Assembly (NCBI GenBank): GCA_014529385.2
Contig: CM043953.1
Span: forward strand, 94,771,342-94,835,341
Direction: 5' to 3'
Length of the DNA stretch: 64,000 nt
DNA from: Adiantum capillus-veneris
Lineage: Eukaryota; Streptophyta; Polypodiopsida; Polypodiales; Pteridaceae
Below are positions 1 through 12,398 of this stretch, in pieces (the first letter of the stretch is position 1; each line of letters starts with the position of its first letter). The position numbers and the translations under genes were made by a program. Under the pieces are notes generated by a model. The model had not been told where the DNA came from. It did not search any database and was given only the letters and a program-made list of their open reading frames with translations.

Positions 1-2
1 CT

Positions 3-636
3 GTGCATACGTCGACAGGTAAGGCACCATTTGAGATAGTGGAAGGAGGGAAGAAAGTCCTGTTCATTTTGCAGACTAAGGACAAGTTATTTGAGGCAGA
101 CAAGTATGTGCAAGATATGGATGAAACATACAGGAAGATAAAGATTGCTCTTGAGGAGACTCAGGCTAAGCAAAAGAAAGCTGTTGATCGTCACCGTCGT
201 GAACTTGTATTTTCACTTGGTGATTGGGTGCTTTTGCGCTTTGAAAAATCCAGGTTAAGGAAAAGGAAGGCAAGGAACGTTTGTTTCCTAAAAGATCGGC
301 GATGTAGCTTACAGGTTGAAGCTACCAGAAGGCTGGAAAATACATAATGCTTTTCATGTCAGCCTTCTAAGGCCCTTTGTTGGGGATGTGCCAAAGAATA
401 TGCCTGATGAGGAACAACCTGAAGTGGAAGAACTAGATGAGATTCTTGTTCCTGAACAGATGTTGGCACATAAGGAAAGGAAGGTTAGAGGGAAGGTTGC
501 AAGACGCTATTTGGTGAAGTTCAAGAACTATCCACCATTTGATGCTAAATGGATGGAAGAGTCTGGATTGGTTGATTCACCTCAACTATTGCAACTATAT
601 CTTGAAGCCTTTCAAATGGAACCCACAGTGACTTGA
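3..636 (+). pseudogene. Ty3/gypsy integrase C-terminus and chromodomain, 5' end outside window
   Basis: This is the last part of a gypsy polyprotein. It starts in the integrase C-terminal region (STGKAPFEIVEGGKK; DRHRRELVFSLGDWVLLRF) and ends in a chromodomain ([20 protein letters not shown]). It closely matches 11420-12060 of the complete element in this window. Compared with that copy about 45 bp is missing near position 290, which removes the GPY/F-type segment (YYGPFQV) and shifts the frame, so the two halves read in different frames (3-347 and 316-636). The chromodomain places it among chromoviruses, whose integrases use this module to direct insertion to chromatin. The element is dead. 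Confidence in the identity is high because the paralogue next door is easily aligned. Confidence 0.9.
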
Positions 637-943
637 TGTAGCTCTATGGCGCAATGTGAGAGCATGGTTCATGATGCTCAAAAGAATAGTTAAGCAATTG
701 TATCTACTCTTTCCATACAGAATTTGGCTAGAGAAGTTTGTGCTTGACAGTACACCAGAAGACTTCTATGCTTGATATATGTGTGGTAGCCAGGTTGGTG
801 GGATTGTTTAATCGTTCAACGTTACATTTCCGAAAGCATGTAATCTTGAATTCCCATCATAGAATATATGTGTTATTAGGAGATAACAACATGTATTATT
901 GGCATGCAAGCGAGGTCGCTTGCAATATTTCAAGGGTGGGGTG
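637..943 (+). other. 3' untranslated region and polypurine tract of gypsy element 1
   Basis: There is no convincing ORF between the chromodomain stop and the 3' LTR. The last bases (about 931-943, CAAGGGTGGGGTG) form a purine-rich tract directly before the LTR start TGTCACC, matching the polypurine tract at 12650-12664 of the second element. Confidence 0.65.
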
Positions 944-2290
944 TGTCACCAGGAGGTGTATTTTTCTTGTTGCCTTTCGTAAATAAGTACTAGATATTTT
1001 TATTTATTTAATTTTTACTTGTTTTTTTTCCCGAACCCTTGAAAAGGTGCAAGTGGACATTGCATGGCCAATGTGAAATGGCTGTGGCCCAACGGGTTTC
1101 TCACATCGAGAGTCTAGGTCGGTCTGGGACTGGTCGGGCCAATTAGCACTGAATTCTGATGAGTATGGAAGTTTGTGTGCTCTAGATGGAATTAGGGCCA
1201 CTCGGCAAGACACTTATAACTTTATAAGTCAGTGGGAACTAGAAAATTAACTCAAAAGGGGCAAACTGGACATATGGCGGCTCCTAGTGAAAATTGCCAC
1301 TTCCAGCATGAAGAGGGGGCACCCAATTTGAGAGAGGAGGCTGATTTGACTCACAAGAGACCTACAATGTGTGTGTGTGAGTAGTGGGTGCAGGTCTACA
1401 GCTTTAATGGAAAGCTTGCCTTCTCCTCTGTCTCATGTAGCGCGATGATTTGCTCTCGTGCACCTCTCTCTCCCCTTGGCACATATGGTAATGCCCCACT
1501 AGTTGGGCTACCAGATGAATATGTACAGTTCTAGGGGTTTATGCGCGTTTGCCAAGGTAAGAGCCTTCTGAACAAGAACTGGATTAGCTGATTGCTAATC
1601 CCCCACAGGTACGCCCAGCTCCATCACGGAAGATTGCGAGTTTGGAGAGTTTTCTCGCGTGATAACTCGTCCAATTCATAGGGGAACTGTCCCATTGCGT
1701 GCGGGAGCCCTTGGGACATGCATAGTTGTGTTCGTTGCGCTGAAAACGATCCGAAACAGGGAATTACAGCTTGCTGTGTTTTTTTGCAGGTTTAGGGTTT
1801 CGCACCTAAACTGCAAGGGTACACCAGGGGAGCCTCGTGAGAGCCTTGGGATGCGTGTACAGGCTTTTGGGCACTTGGCAGTGAAAAACAGAGAATTACA
1901 GCACGCTGAATTTCTGTGACAGCACACCAGAAAGCTTCCAGATATCGAGGGAATCCGTCCTGGACAGGTACTTTTGACCTACAGGGGTTTTTGCGCCGTT
2001 ATGTTGCCAAAATCAGGTCGGAAACCTACGTTTTCAGCCCTTGCCAGGTTTGGGAAGCTTTGTGAAAGCTTGTATTAAGTGCTCGGATCGTCTACCTTAA
2101 ATTGAATAAAGAAGTACCGAAAGGGGCGCCAGTCTTTGGGGCCTACAGGGTGTCGGTTTCGTGTGCGCAGTGACATTCTAGTTGCTAGACGCAAGTGTTG
2201 AGTCTCTCTCTTTTCCATCAGTACTCTATGTGTAATTAACAGGTTGTAGATTTCGTACCGCCCTTTACTATGTACAGGCCAGTTATAGCA
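944..2290 (+). repeat. 3' LTR of gypsy element 1
   Basis: The LTR begins TGTCACCAG, as does the 3' LTR at 12665. Internal blocks also match that LTR but with much more divergence, for example the CTCTCTCTCCCCTT block near 1470, the GGATTAGCT..GCTAATCCCCC block near 1590 and an AATAAA signal at 2105 followed by GAAAGGGGCGCC. The 3' border near 2290 is approximate. Its divergence from the 5456/12665 LTR pair suggests an older or different subfamily. The upstream LTR lies outside the window. Confidence 0.75.
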
Positions 2291-2512
2291 GCAACGAGCC
2301 TGTTTCCGTGTCGAAGTTAGCCGGGACCGCGCTTGATGGGAAACATGGTTTCTGTCTCATGGTTAAGTACGTATTGTCGAAGAATAAGCTGCAAGTGTAG
2401 AGGTAACATTGTAAAATTGCTCGTAATTCATAATGCATTAAGAAGCATGTATGCATGAAGTAAATTGCCATTTTCTCTCGACAAATTTGACAACATTGAT
2501 TTCCACCCTCAG

Positions 2513-3493
2513 GTTCAATACAAATGCTTTGAAGAGATTGATCTGGCTCGTAAAGGGTGGTCTATTCCAATACTTTCAGAGTTTCTTCAAGGGAAAAAGC
2601 TGGATGATATCTTTAAAAGCAATTTTGGCCTTGAAAGTCTTACAGTCCGAGATTTTCTTAGGTCTGTCCTTGGTCATTCCAAGCTGCAGTCTGGCAATTC
2701 TGATTCTGGAACACAAAGTGAGTCGAGAGACAGAGAGATTGAGATGATTACCAATAACAATGACAGGAGCAGCCGATCTTTGGCTAGAGATGATGCTACT
2801 AGTGGTAGTGGGAATGAGAAAAGTGCACGGAGGTTGGTTCTGGATTCAGGGCATCAGCCGGAAGCTAGTCTTGATGATACTATATCTGAGATGGATGTCT
2901 TCAGGGAATTACAAAAACGTTTTAGCGAAACATTCGGAGTCAGTGTGGAGAATCTTGGTCTGCCTGTTTTTGATAAGGTAAGCTGGGATGCTCTAGATGT
3001 AATCACGAAACTTGGACTGCAATCCAAAAAGAAGGCAGAGTCTCAATATGCGGACAATGGTCTTGCAATTTTGGGAACAAACAAAAGCTCTGAACCAGAA
3101 GATACAGTTCTTATTGAGAGCTCTGTACCACAAGTTGAGGATGTACAGAAAGCTTCATCGTTCCTTCTGAAGCACACGGAGGATACCCTCAAGTCGTGGG
3201 CAGTACTGGCTTCATCGTTGACAGGAAAGACAAAAACAGATAATAGTAGAGATTTAGCAATTGTAAAAGACACTGCTACATCAGATTCACAGAGCGATGG
3301 CATAAACAAAGCAGGATCATGTGAACAGCTTCATAGTTCGGAAGAATTGGAGGAGCTGCGGAAAATGTTTGGTAAAGCTGAAAGTGCGATGGAGGCCTGG
3401 GCAGTGCTAGCAAGTTCTTTGGGGCATAGGAGTTTTGTCAAGTCAGCCTTTGAGAAGCTTTGTTTTATTGACAATGACAAAACAGATACTCAG
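2513..3493 (+). CDS. Class-3 lipase gene, exon A (regulatory N-terminal region)
   Basis: This 981-nt exon (327 codons) is open throughout. It is bounded by a pyrimidine-rich acceptor (CACCCTCAG at 2512) and a donor (CAG/GTAACT at 3494), phase 0 at both ends. The protein starts VQYKCFEEIDLARKGW and ends EKLCFIDNDKTDTQ, which joins directly to the lipase core in the next exon. Two copies of a WAVLASSL motif (around 3196 and 3397) sit in helical, charged surroundings. The region resembles the segment before the Lipase_3 domain in large plant lipases of the class that cleaves membrane glycerolipids. That assignment comes from family memory, not a search. The first exons lie upstream of the window, behind gypsy element 1. 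Codon use and an intact frame contrast with every transposon ORF around it, so this is probably a host gene. Confidence 0.85.
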
Positions 3494-3668
3494 GTAACTT
3501 CTTGTGATAGACCTTCTAGAGAAAATAGAAAAAGGAGCTTCCATTTGTTATCTGAAGCATGCTTTTGTTGTCAACCTTACAACCATCAAAATGTTCTTAT
3601 TTGTCTCAATATTTTGTTACACTGATTGCGACGAACCTAACTAATGGGATTTAAATTCTTGTGAGAAG

Positions 3669-3731
3669 GTTGCTCTCTGGCGTGATGCTGAACATCGTAG
3701 GCTGGTTATTGCATTTCGTGGAACTGAACAG
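3669..3731 (+). CDS. Class-3 lipase gene, exon B
   Basis: This 63-nt exon encodes VALWRDAEHRRLVIAFRGTEQ. The acceptor is GAGAAG at 3668 and the donor is CAG/GTCAGC at 3732, phase 0 on both sides. The IAFRGTEQ strand is the hallmark first core beta-strand of the Lipase_3 alpha/beta-hydrolase fold, upstream of the GxSxG nucleophile elbow. It joins exon A in frame. Confidence 0.9.
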
Positions 3732-3914
3732 GTCAGCTTTATGGTAGAAAGTATCTTGTTCTGGAAGGCTGTTGGGTGTTTGTATGATGGTTCTGTTTCC
3801 TGAGCATAATGTCAGAAGTAAGCCTTTCAAGTTATATTCAGTTTTTATCCACAAGCATGACCATATAGCTGAAAAGGCGCAACGACCCTGACTGTTCTGT
3901 CATGGTCCTTTCAG

Positions 3915-3961
3915 GTTAAATGGAAAGATTTGCGCACTGATTTAATGCTTTTACCAGTGAG
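3915..3961 (+). CDS. Class-3 lipase gene, exon C
   Basis: This 47-nt exon encodes VKWKDLRTDLMLLPV plus two bases of a split codon. The acceptor is CTTTCAG at 3914 and the donor is GAG/GTAAGA at 3962. The K-W-K-D-L-x-T-D-L-M pattern follows the FRGTEQ strand in plant Lipase_3 proteins. The split codon is completed 11.76 kb downstream at 15722, across a retrotransposon. Confidence 0.9.
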
Positions 3962-5455
3962 GTAAGAATACACAGTGTCTGAGTAAAGGTGCAGGTGGTT
4001 GTGTCTTACGCCTGTGTGTGTAGCTCGCTTGAAGCTATTTTCCTTTGTTTTCAGTTTTCTGGCAGTAATGAGTGTGTTATGAAGATCATCCACCTTGTGT
4101 ATCATCTATGGTGATAGTACAACGGCAGTCTTGAGCCCCGAATGTGTGTTTGTGTGTTCGAATAGGAGAAAAGAAAGAGAGAGAGGAGATATAAAGAAAG
4201 GTTGTATTTATGGCAATGGGTCACTGTGTGTGTTTGTGAGAGAAGAAAAGGAAGAGAGAGATCAGATGAAAAGAAAGATTGTATCTATGCCTGCCAGCAA
4301 TGGGACAACATAAAATTCACGTATTCATGTGCTCCAAGTACCATGGAAAATGAACAAAACAACCATGAACTGAAGAAAAGTAACTAGAATCTGATATTAC
4401 TGGCATCAGGAAGGGGGAAAGAAAAGCGGAAGGGGCCAGGGGGATACCGTGTTGAAACTCGAGCTGAATGGAGATGTGTAGGTGGCTTTACAATGCTGAA
4501 TTGGCAAGCTGACTATCCCTATCTAGATCATTTAAGTGTCTGGAGGAGGTCAAATATCCAGTCTAAGATACTCTTGGCCTTGTAATATAAGTAGGGATGT
4601 TGTGCCTATTGTTTAAGCTACACATGATAAAGGTGACCATCTTCACCTCCTTGACAAGCAACGTGCTTAAGTTTGTACGTTGCCAATTTTCGAAGCTTGC
4701 GTTTGTAATATCTTCATGACAGGATATTGTTACATGGTACACATTTAATTTATTCTACAATCAATTGAAATCTAAAGCGGCCGTTTGTATTGATATACAT
4801 GTTCTAGAGGGCCTTGCATTGACAGTCAGGTTTCAACATGCTCCAAGAGTTTCAACCATATGTACAAAAGATGGAGAGAAGCCTAGGACGTGTCTTGGGT
4901 GACAGCTAGGCACCATCCACCAACCGTGGTGCCTCGACACTTACTGTTATGGTGTTTCTTCAGCAGGATTTGGCGAAAGATCCTCCTTGTTACCTATCCT
5001 TTCCATCTATACAGGGTGGAGTGCTGCAAGTGAGAGTGTTCTTTTGTGGAATAGCAGAGCAATGATCTTGCCATGTGGCAACTGAATGCACTCATATGTT
5101 GGAACAGAAAAAGCAAGCAGCAATGCAAGGAGAAAAAAGACTGATTAAAGAGGAACAAGAGAAGGCCATACAACGTGCAAATGCTAGACATAGATCGAAT
5201 GGCAACGTAAAAAGAACAAAAGCTAAATTAGAGGCACAAGAGGAGGCCAGAAGAGGAAGCAAGGATACCCACTCTCCTCGGCCCTCTTCGGCATCTACAT
5301 TGTTGAGATCTTAGATTACATACCGCGAGCTGGTGGTGAGGGTGCATACGTTGGAGGTACTTTAGTACATATCATGCTTTACGTTGACGACATTGTTAGT
5401 CACGAGTGGGCTTACAACGACACCTCGAGGCTCTTGACAACTCGTGTAGGGAGAG
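3962..5455 (+). other. Lipase intron, 5' portion upstream of the gypsy insertion
   Basis: I see no gene here. It holds an AG-rich stretch (about 4160-4300) and unremarkable AT-rich intron sequence. A short open frame near 5075-5314 is rich in Lys and Glu but has no recognisable domain or splice context. Confidence 0.6.
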
Positions 5456-6930
5456 GGTTGACAGCGTGTGACTACTATCTATCCTTTTTGTTAATTTCTT
5501 TCTTATTATCTATTTACTTTCACTTTTTGGAAACACCCCTCGGGAAATCTAACTGCCCTGCATTTCATAGCTAGTGTGGAACTGTCCAGAGGGAGTCCAG
5601 GCCTAAGGGCAAGAGAGCACTAAGGTTGGACAAAGACTATGGTTAGCCAAAGTGGGGTCATTGACTAGCCAAAGTGGAATCCTTTGCTACAGAGGCTACA
5701 TTTCAGTTCTGGATGTGGCCGCAGTGTACAAAGAGGGTCGGATGACCTAGAAAGATACAATGGCAGCATCTCCTAAAATTTAGGGAACTGCTATTTTGGG
5801 ACCTGAAAATGTGTTGACGTCATTACCGCCGGAATGACAAGGGGAACATTTTCTTACTCTGCCGTGAAGTCAACTGGGCAACCGGTTGGGATATTTTTAG
5901 ACGGCAACCCCGAAACGGGAAAATGCTTATAAATGTGCCAAGTGGCACCTTCTGGTGCACTTGCCTCATGCATCAAGAAGTGGCGCTGAATTTAGGAGGG
6001 GGAGAGCCTCATTTTCAGTTTTTGTCACAGGTTAAGAGCTATGGAGTGCTTGCTTTCCCTCTTATGCCCAGTGCGCCAGGAGTGATGCCCTGCACGCTAC
6101 GCACTGCCCTCTCTCTCCCCTTTGGCAGTATGTTATGCCCCTCTAGTGGGCTCTTCATTTGACCAATGTACAGTTGTGTGGGTTCATGCGCGATTGCCGA
6201 GGCAAGAGCCTCTTGCACAGGTACTGGATTAGCTAGCGGCTAATCCCCCCGCAGGTACAGGTGAATTCGGAGAGGTTTCACGCCAGAAATCTCGTCCGAT
6301 TCAAAGGGCAAGTAGCCCTACAGGTGCGGGAGCTCGAGGACTTGCTACAGATGCGACCGGCACGCGAAACGGAGCCCGAAACAGTAAATTACAGCCTGCT
6401 GTGTATTTTTGCAGGTTTAGGGTTTTGGCCCTAAACGGACCCTAATACCCTCAGGAGGTTCGGGGACGCGAGGGGACCGCTGTACAGGTGATCTGGCGCA
6501 TTTTCAGGGCTGAACACAGAGAATTCAGTGTGCTGCAGATTCTCGCCAGGTTTTGCAAAGTGCCCGTATGCGTCGGGAAAGTCAGCCAATGCGTGGGATT
6601 ACTGACTGTGAAGGGTTCTAGTATAGTTATGCTACCGAAATCGGGCTGGAACAGTGGAAATTCAGCCGAGTTTGTGCGGGGCAGCTTGTAGGGAACCACA
6701 ACGTTTATTCCCTCTTTTGAACAATAAAGAAATACCGAAAGGGGCGCCTAAGTTAGGGGCCAATCTGGTGTTCGTCTACTCATACAGGTGCAATCTAGCA
6801 GCCTGTATCCCTCTCCCCTTTGTTGTGTCTTGAAAGTACAGGTAAAATAGACGACTAATAATGGGTGAAAGCTAAATCAAGGTTTGAAGTAAAGTCTACC
6901 GTCCTTTTTGGATTGAACAGGCCGGTTTCA
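5456..6930 (+). repeat. 5' LTR of the intronic chromovirus
   Basis: It ends GCCGGTTTCA and is followed by a TGG primer-site start. From CAGCG at 5462 onward it is collinear with 12671-14139. AATAAA lies at 6723, followed by a GAAAGGGGCGCC motif shared with the LTR of element 1, so the polyadenylation region is conserved between subfamilies. The first six bases differ from the 3' LTR. Confidence 0.9.
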
Positions 6931-6946
6931 TGGTTCCATCGACGGG
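6931..6946 (+). other. Primer-binding site candidate
   Basis: TGGTTCCATCGACGGG follows the 5' LTR directly and begins with TGG, the complement of a tRNA CCA end. It is not the initiator-Met type (TGGTATCAGAGC). I could not assign the tRNA. Confidence 0.6.
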
Positions 6947-7038
6947 ATTAAATCACTTTTTCCCATAGAAGTGAGCCTTGGTCAGTTTTGGACTTGAAGA
7001 CATAGGGGATCATAGACCAGACACAGGGAATTGCAATT

Positions 7039-8698
7039 ATGGCTGACAGACCAGATGATGTGACTGAAGAGGTTTCCTCTTCACAGGGTCAACAGACACA
7101 TGAAGTGGGTGAGTCCTCAAGACCACCACAGACAGATGATGATATATTCAGGACCCAGTTGGCTACTGCTGTGGCTATGTTCACACAAGTAATGCAGAAC
7201 CCGAGGTTTTTAGCCTTTCTGCAACCTCCTGTTCCGTCTCAGCAAGTTGGGTCACTGGATCATATTCAAAAGCCTGTTAAGGCTCGAGCACATGTGATTC
7301 ATACCGCACAGTCAATGGAAACACCTGTACACTTGACGGAGAACATGCAGTCTCCACAACCTGTGCCTAAGGTGCAAGAACAGGTGGCTTAGATGCCAGT
7401 TTTTCAAGCTGTACCAATTCAGCCCGCCACCTTTCCGCAGCCTATAGCTGGTTCTAATGGGCAGGGAAGCAACCTACCGGCTATGCAACAGGTCTTTCCA
7501 CCACCTTCAGTACACCCTGGCTATTTTGGAGGTGGATCGGTATTCCAGAGCATGGCTAGTCATGCACCTGGAAATCAGTTTTACACGCCAGGAACAGTGT
7601 TTGGGGGTGCTCAAACGATGATGCCTAACCCCATGTACAGTGTCATGGGTATGCAACCAGGGTTTCAGAGCACTCAGGGCCAATTTCGGATGCCATAGGC
7701 AAATTTTGGTATGGCTGGAATTACAAATCAGCAGCCAAATATGGCATTTCCAGGTCAAGTTAATAGCGGCCAAGGAACACAGATGAACCCTAATAGTGTT
7801 CCCATGTTTCAGTCACTTCCATATGACAATTTAACGCCGTTGGAGAGGCCAACTCCGTACAAAGAAGGTGGAAAAGGTGTGTCATTCACGACCTTTACAG
7901 GGTTTGATGACAGGAAGAAGGCTCTTTCATTCCTCGAGCGGTTTGACAAGGCCTATGCAGGGGGAAACTTTACAGAGGCTTCAAAGGTCCGCAAGGCAGT
8001 CACTTTCTTGACAGGGAATGCGGGACAATGGTGGACAACTTTATTGCTTCAAGGGCAAGCTCCGTCCACATGGATTTACTTCAAGCAGATTTTTGCAGCA
8101 GCATGGTTATCTGATGACTTTGAAGTAGATGTCATGACAGAATGGCACCAGCTAAATGCTGCCACTTGCAGAAATCTAAATGATTACAATCGGAAGTTTT
8201 TGGAAAGCTCTACTTCCAGTAACTTCCTATAGGTTTGTGCCATTGACAGAACAGATTGAAAAATACTGTTGTGGCCTACCTAAAGGATTGAGAAAGTACT
8301 GTACGAAGACAAAAGTCACTACTTTGACGCAGCTCATCGAGGTAGCAAACACTGGCAATGGTTTGCTCAAGGGAGAAGATTGTGAATTTAACACTGGTGT
8401 CAAGGCAGGATCAGGCAAGAAAAATTCAGCCAAGAAGCACGTTCCCAACGAGACTCCTAAAGGGACTCAGGAGCCAGCCAACGTAGGGAAAGATAAAGCT
8501 ACGGCTGAATCAGAAAAGGGACCAGCAAAGAAATGAAAAAGACGTTTTCCTCGCAATTCAGAAGAGCAAAAGAAGGTCCTGAGGACAGAGAACAAATGCT
8601 TTATATGTGAGCAGCCTGGCCACATTGCTTACAATTGTCCTACAAAGAAAAGGCCAGCTGATTCTGACGACAAGGAAGACAAGAAAGGAAAGAAGCCC
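7039..8698 (+). pseudogene. gag of the intronic chromovirus (broken)
   Basis: The frame opens with MADRPDDVTEEVSSS and runs through a Gln/Pro-rich linker. In-frame TAG codons stop it at 7390 and 7696. The retrotransposon gag core follows (about 7860-8340: RKKALSFLERFDKAY, NAGQWWTTLL), with a one-base shift near 8205 and a TGA at 8534. A zinc knuckle of CX2CX4HX4C form (CFICEQPGHIAYNC) lies at about 8597-8638 and should package element RNA. The frame resumes cleanly after each stop, so the breaks are point changes in a recently functional gene. Confidence 0.88.
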
Positions 8699-9508
8699 AT
8701 GGCTGGTCTAGTGCCAGATATGGTGGGCGACAAGCCAAATTCAGATGCAAGTGAGCTTTGCAGAGCATGGGGAAAGGTCAGGGATCAAACAGTGCTTATC
8801 TTCTTTGATCCAGGTGCCAAAGCCAACTTCATTTCCCCAGAATTGGCTTCAAAGTTGGGAATCAGACCTGAAGAGATGGGGTATACAGCAGAGGCAGGTT
8901 TGGCATGTCCTGGTCATACAGAGGCTGTGACACCCATCATTGGAAAGTTGCGTCTACATATCCAGTCCTATGTAGATGCTGAAGAATTTTACATCATGCC
9001 ACTGGACGGATGTGATGTGTTGTTAGGTATTCCTTGGTTGTTTCGTGTACAGGGAATCCTGGATGCCTACAACAAAAAGATCACTGTACAGAGCAGGGGA
9101 AAGACTCACATTCTGGATGTAAAGCTTAAAGGGGAGTCTATTCCTACTGTATCAGCTTCTGCTATTACTTCTGTAATGAAAAAGCATCTTTCTGCGTACT
9201 TGGTTTTTGCACGTGAAGTGTCAGATTGTGATGAATCAAATTTATCTGTGCTAGATAAAGAAAGGTCAATGTTTTTACAACAGTATAGTGATTGTTTTTC
9301 CGATTCATTACCGTCTCAATTACCGCCAGAGAGACCCGAGGACCATGCGATAGATTTGGTGCCAAGCAGTAGCCCACCAAATAAGCCTCCGTATAGGGTT
9401 AGTGCGGCTCAGCAGAAAGAGATAATGGGCCAAGTACAGGAGTTGTTAGAAAAGGGGCTGATTCAGCCCAGTTCATCTCCATTCTGTTCTCCAGTGTTGT
9501 TGGTGTAG
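8699..9508 (+). pseudogene. Retropepsin-type protease region of the chromovirus
   Basis: The aspartic protease domain spans about 8780-9110, with FFDPGAKANFISPELASKLG at the active site and LLGIPWLF as the flap/C-terminal strand. The usual D-S/T-G triad reads D-P-G here, which may be a family variant or a damaged site. The end of this frame carries the start of reverse transcriptase (EKGLIQPSSSPFCSPVLLV) and stops at a TAG (9506-9508) directly before KKDGSWRMC, so protease and RT were one polyprotein. Confidence 0.87.
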
Positions 9509-10620
9509 AAAAAAGATGGCTCATGGCGTATGTGCATCGACTACCGTGCACTGAACAAGAATACCATCAAGAATAGGTTCCCTATACCTAGAATTGATGA
9601 TATTATGGACAAATTAGAAGGAGCAGCTATGTTTAGCAGGATAGATCTAAAGAGTGGGTACCATCAGATCCGCATTAGATCAGAGGATGTGCACAAGACT
9701 GCTTTTAGAACGACGTTTGGCCTTTACGAATTTTTAGTGATGCCCTTTGGTCTCACAAATACTCCTGCTACGTTCAATAGGATGATGGACAGAATTTTCC
9801 GTCCACACCAGCAGTTTGTTGGTACATTCTTTGATGACATGATAGTCTACTCAAAGAATGAAGAGGAGCATAGGCACCACTTGGCCATTGTGTTCAAAGA
9901 GCTACGCAGTCATAGGTTGCTCATCAATGCAAAGAAAAGTGAGTTTTTTCTGGAAGAGATTCACTTTCTGGGACACATTGTCTCAAAGGATGGTGTCAGA
10001 ATGGATCCTGCAAAAGTTGAAGCGATCAAGTCATGGCCAAATTTGAAGACGGTGCATGATGTCCGAAGTTTCTTGGGACTATGCTCCTATTACAGAAGGT
10101 TTATCCGAAATTTCGCTGAGATTGCTTCACCTTTACATGCTCTTCAAAAGAAGGCAGTCACCTTTAGATGGACACAAAAAGAGATTTCAGCTTTTAATCT
10201 CTTAAAGGAAAAGATGACTTCGGATCCAGTCATTGTGTTGCCAGATCTTAGGAAGTCATTTGTGGTCCAGTGTGACGCCTGTGGTAGTAGCATTGGTGCA
10301 GTGCTAATGCAAGATGGCAGGGTAGTAGCCTATGAGAGCAGAATTTTGCAAGGGCCAGAGATGACCATGCAGGTCTATGAGAAAGAGTTACTGGCTGTGA
10401 TTCATGCGCTCTTAAGTTGGAAACACTACCTGCTAGGTGCAGATTTCGTTGTCCAAACGGATCATCAGACCTTGCGATACTTCTTGACACAAACAAAGTT
10501 ATCTGAGAAGCATATGCGATGGGCAAATATCTTGTCCATGTTCGATTTTTAGATTGTGCATGTGGAAGGCAAGAAGAACGTTGTGGCTGATGCCTTGTCA
10601 AGGAAGCCACAAATTTCAGT
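9509..10620 (+). pseudogene. Reverse transcriptase and RNase H of the chromovirus
   Basis: RT motifs appear in order: CIDYRALNKNT, FSRIDLKSGYHQI, FGLTNTPATF and the catalytic FFDDMIVYS, which keeps both aspartates. RNase H follows with FVVQCDACGSSIGAV, YEKELLAVIHAL and TDHQTLRYF. A TAG at 10550 interrupts before IVHVEGKKNVVADALSRKP, which closes the RNase H domain. Apart from the bounding stops at 9506 and 10550 the catalytic domain is open for 340 codons. Confidence 0.93.
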
Positions 10621-12060
10621 TGTGTCGATTCCTTATCATCATGAACTTGATGATATGAGAGAACAGTATGCAAATGATGAAGATTTTGCAAGGGTCTTCG
10701 AGCAACTAATGGATGGACAACGTCATGAACAGTATCTTCTTAAAGACGGGTTCACGATGATGCATGGCAGATTGTGTCACAAAGCCATTGCGACGCAAAG
10801 TTATGGAAGAGAGTCATGTCCCACCGTATGCAGGGCATCGTGGTATTGATGCTACAGTTAAAGCGGTTGAGACATTCTTCTATTGGCCTACATTGAGAAG
10901 GGATGTGGATGCCTTTGTGCGAGAATGCCTAATATGCCAAAAGGTCAAGTTTGACAGGCAAAAGGCACCAGGGTTATTGCAACCACTACCTATTCCAGAT
11001 AAACCATGGGAAAGTATTGCTATGGATTTTATCTTTGATCTTCCGAGAACGCAGACAGGAAACGATGGTATTTGGACCATTATTTGCAGATTCAGCAAAC
11101 AGGCTCATTTTATTCCTGTCAGGAAGAAGATAAAACCAGATCAGATGGCACGCTTGTTTATGAGCAATATTTTCAAGTATCATGGCATGCCACAGTCGAT
11201 TGTTAGCAACCGTGATCCACGCATGACAAGTTTGTTCTGGAGAGGCTTGTTTGAGAATATGGGCACCACGCTCAAATTCTCTTCGTCATTTCATCCTCAA
11301 ACAGATGGGCAGTCAGAAGAGGCAAATTCTACTGTCCTAGATCTGCTGAAGTGCTATGTGTCAGAGCATAAAGGAAAGTGGGAGCAGTATTTGCCATTGG
11401 TGGAGTATGCATACAATAATACAGTGCATTCATCAACTGGCAAGGCACCTTTTGAGATAGTTGAAGGTGGCAAGAAAGTTCCTCCCATACTGCATACAAA
11501 GGACAAGATATTTGAAGCAGATAAGTATGTTCAAGACATGGATGAAATGTACAAGAAGGTCAAAGTGGCCTTAGAAAGGACTCAGGCAAAGCAAAAGAAA
11601 GCAGCTGATCGTCACCGTCGTGAAGTGGTATATTCACTTGGTGATTGGGTGCTTTTACGCTTTGAAAAGGCAAGGTTAAAGAAGATGAAGGGCAAGGAAA
11701 GACTGTTTCCAAAGCTCAGCATGCGTTACTATGGGCCTTTTCAAGTATGCGACATAATCAGTGATGTTGCATATAGGCTGAAATTGCCTGACAGTTGGAA
11801 GATTCACAATGCATTTCATGTAAGTCTTCTCAGACCCTATGTGGGTGATGTGCCAGAAGATATGCCAGCTGAAGATCAGCCGGAAGTCGAGGAACTTGAC
11901 GAGATCTTTGTCCCTGAACAGATTTTGGCACACAGTGAAAGGCAAGGTTGCTAGGCGTTACTTGGTAAAGTTCAGAAACTATCCACCAATGGATGCTAAG
12001 TGGATGGAAGAAGGTGAACTTGTAGAGTCACCAATTGTGTTATCACTTTACCTTGAAGCC
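10621..12060 (+). pseudogene. Integrase and chromodomain of the chromovirus
   Basis: The HHCC zinc domain (HRGIDATVKAVETFFYWP..CLICQ) is followed by the DDE core: MDFIFDLP, SNRDPRMTS and DGQSEEANST supply the three acidic positions. The GPY/F module (YYGPFQV) comes next. The chromodomain near 11920-12010 (RRYLVKFRNYPPMDAKWMEE) is separated by a frameshift at about 11950. A second frameshift near 10795 lies before the zinc domain. The fold is otherwise complete and is the best local reference for the fragment at 3-636. Confidence 0.92.
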
Positions 12061-12398
12061 TTCGATTTGCAAACCTACCTTGACCCCTTGAGTTTCAAAG
12101 CTACATGGATTGTCAGTGTGACAATGGCTTCTGAAACAAATGATGTACAAGGTATTTAAAGTGAGCTCAAATCAAATACCTGTTACATGAATGTTAGAGC
12201 TGTACAGATTGTCAGTTTGGCAATTGCTCTTATGGAATGTCCAAAAGTTTGGTTAGTGCTATAGAAGTGAGTATTTCTTGTCAGTTTGTCAAGGATACAG
12301 TGATTGCTTCTATTAAAGAGTACATGTGTAACTGCATTCTTAAACTGTCGGTTTGGGTATGCTCAAAAGTGTTACGGGATCCAACGTGTACTATAAGA

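Noticed and set aside
5374-5574. A short frame starting MLYVDDIVS, resembling a copia RT active site
   Set aside because: The surrounding residues do not match RT and the frame runs into the gypsy LTR; the match is probably chance or an unrecoverable remnant.
5923-6162. Identical 79-codon frames at 5923 and 13132
   Set aside because: They are the same segment of the two LTRs; nothing suggests translation.
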